From positions 1 to 64,000 of the forward strand of contig WION01000234.1 in assembly GCA_015039365.1 (NCBI GenBank): DNA of 64,000 nt, read 5' to 3'. The DNA comes from Amanita rubescens (Eukaryota > Basidiomycota > Agaricomycetes > Agaricales > Amanitaceae). A program made the translations under genes and the position numbers. Every line of letters begins with the position of its first letter. Position 1 is the first letter of the stretch. Below the pieces are notes generated by a model, which searched no databases, was not told where the DNA came from, and saw only the letters and a program-made list of their open reading frames with translations. Shown one piece after another: positions 63,276 through 64,000 of the stretch.

Positions 63276-64000
63276 CAAGTTGGCACCCTGTCATGGATCC
63301 TGTACTAACATAAAATAGTAATAATTTTGTATGTTCAATAAGTATTAATGTTAAGATACATGTGTCCAGGCAGATGACTTGTCATCAAATGTAAGTGTCA
63401 CCAAGAAGTGAAGTGTGTAGGGAGCATAACTGTCCTTCAAATCTAACTCAACTTGCATTCATAGTACAGCAGAGGCAATCCTGACCAGACACATGTACAT
63501 AGGTCAAGAAGAATATTTCAAAATACTATACATACAGTACATCCTACTGATGTATCAAGATTTGGAGCTTGTTTCATTGGCACATGCAAACATCTGAGAG
63601 AATGTTAGGCAAGGATGGTGGGAAGTCCAGAGAGGGCAGGTGACAAGGGCTGAGAGGTTTTCCAATGGACTTTGACTTAATGCAACAGGCACAGCATCTG
63701 CACAAATCAGGACTCGGATGCCAGCAGCTACTATTACTATGGACTCCTATAATTTCCATTAATGGCTCATAATTATGTAGCTGCCATTCTTAATTACTTG
63801 CGTCCAACCTGTGTCCCTGCCAAATGTATTCCCAACTAACGACATATGTATATGTATGTTTACATTAAAAAGAAAAATTGAGCCAGATGCATGAATAACA
63901 AAAGAGAGGCATATGAGAAGTGATCTGTGTACAGATAAATATGATCTCAATGCAAATGCAATGCAGCCAATAAATCACCTGAATATCCAATGCCAGGTGT
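63276..64000. other. AT-rich spacer, no gene recognised
   Basis: Only short frames on either strand. The texture resembles the interiors of the repeat-rich stretches at 28-30 kb and 50 kb, but no specific match was established. Confidence 0.35.

Overview
This window is fungal nuclear DNA, almost certainly from a mushroom-forming basidiomycete (Agaricomycetes). The evidence is dense 45-65-nt GT..AG introns, compact head-to-head housekeeping genes, a fungal three-domain tRNA ligase, a PROPPIN, Exo70 and a Hap3-type NF-YB, many F-box/WD40/HNH/low-complexity lineage genes, and CACTA/Tnp2-like, hAT-like and Ty1/copia elements of basidiomycete type. No rRNA, tRNA or CRISPR array was recognised. All exon boundaries below were read by eye from splice signals and reading frame. 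Those marked as phase-consistent sum to a whole number of codons.

Layout. 1-4.9 kb: a possible 2-oxoglutarate oxygenase relic and a decayed CACTA Tnp2-like transposase gene. 5.4-7.4 kb: a frameshifted SAPS (SIT4-associated) pseudogene. 7.4-9.1 kb: unassigned ORFs and a chimeric fragment in which a WD40 start exon is fused to a piece of tRNA ligase. 9.5-11.2 kb: an F-box gene (minus). 12-13.2 kb: repeat clusters. 13.6-14.1 kb: a two-exon HeH/LEM-type DNA-binding protein (minus). 14.8-22.8 kb: four lineage-specific genes, namely an 8-exon 871-aa protein, a 207-aa protein, a WD40 protein and a frameshifted gene. 24.9-36.3 kb: a full-length Ty1/copia retrotransposon with GGAAC target-site duplications, itself interrupted in gag by a 3.25-kb hAT-like element. 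36.3-40.9 kb: repeats and a truncated inverted copia copy. 40.9-49.4 kb: an 8.5-kb DNA transposon with perfect 55-bp terminal inverted repeats, a 1159-aa Tnp2-like transposase and three further intron-containing genes. 49.4-51.6 kb: repeat-rich spacer. 51.6-61.2 kb: a conserved housekeeping block (TMEM242-like, HAP3/NF-YB, F-box, EXO70, ATG18, TRL1). 61.6-62.8 kb: an HNH nuclease-family gene. 63.0-63.3 kb: a decayed copy of the TRL1 3' end.

The sharpest contrast is between the intact, gene-packed block at 51.6-61.2 kb, with divergent start codons only 36 and 46 bp apart, and the rest of the window, where elements are nested and host gene pieces are duplicated and recombined. TRL1 has two satellite fragments, one 50 kb away fused to a WD40 exon and one 1.8 kb downstream flanking the HNH gene. 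The best candidates for something undescribed are the multi-gene TIR element at 40.9-49.4 kb and the extra tail-anchored ORF placed before gag in the copia element.
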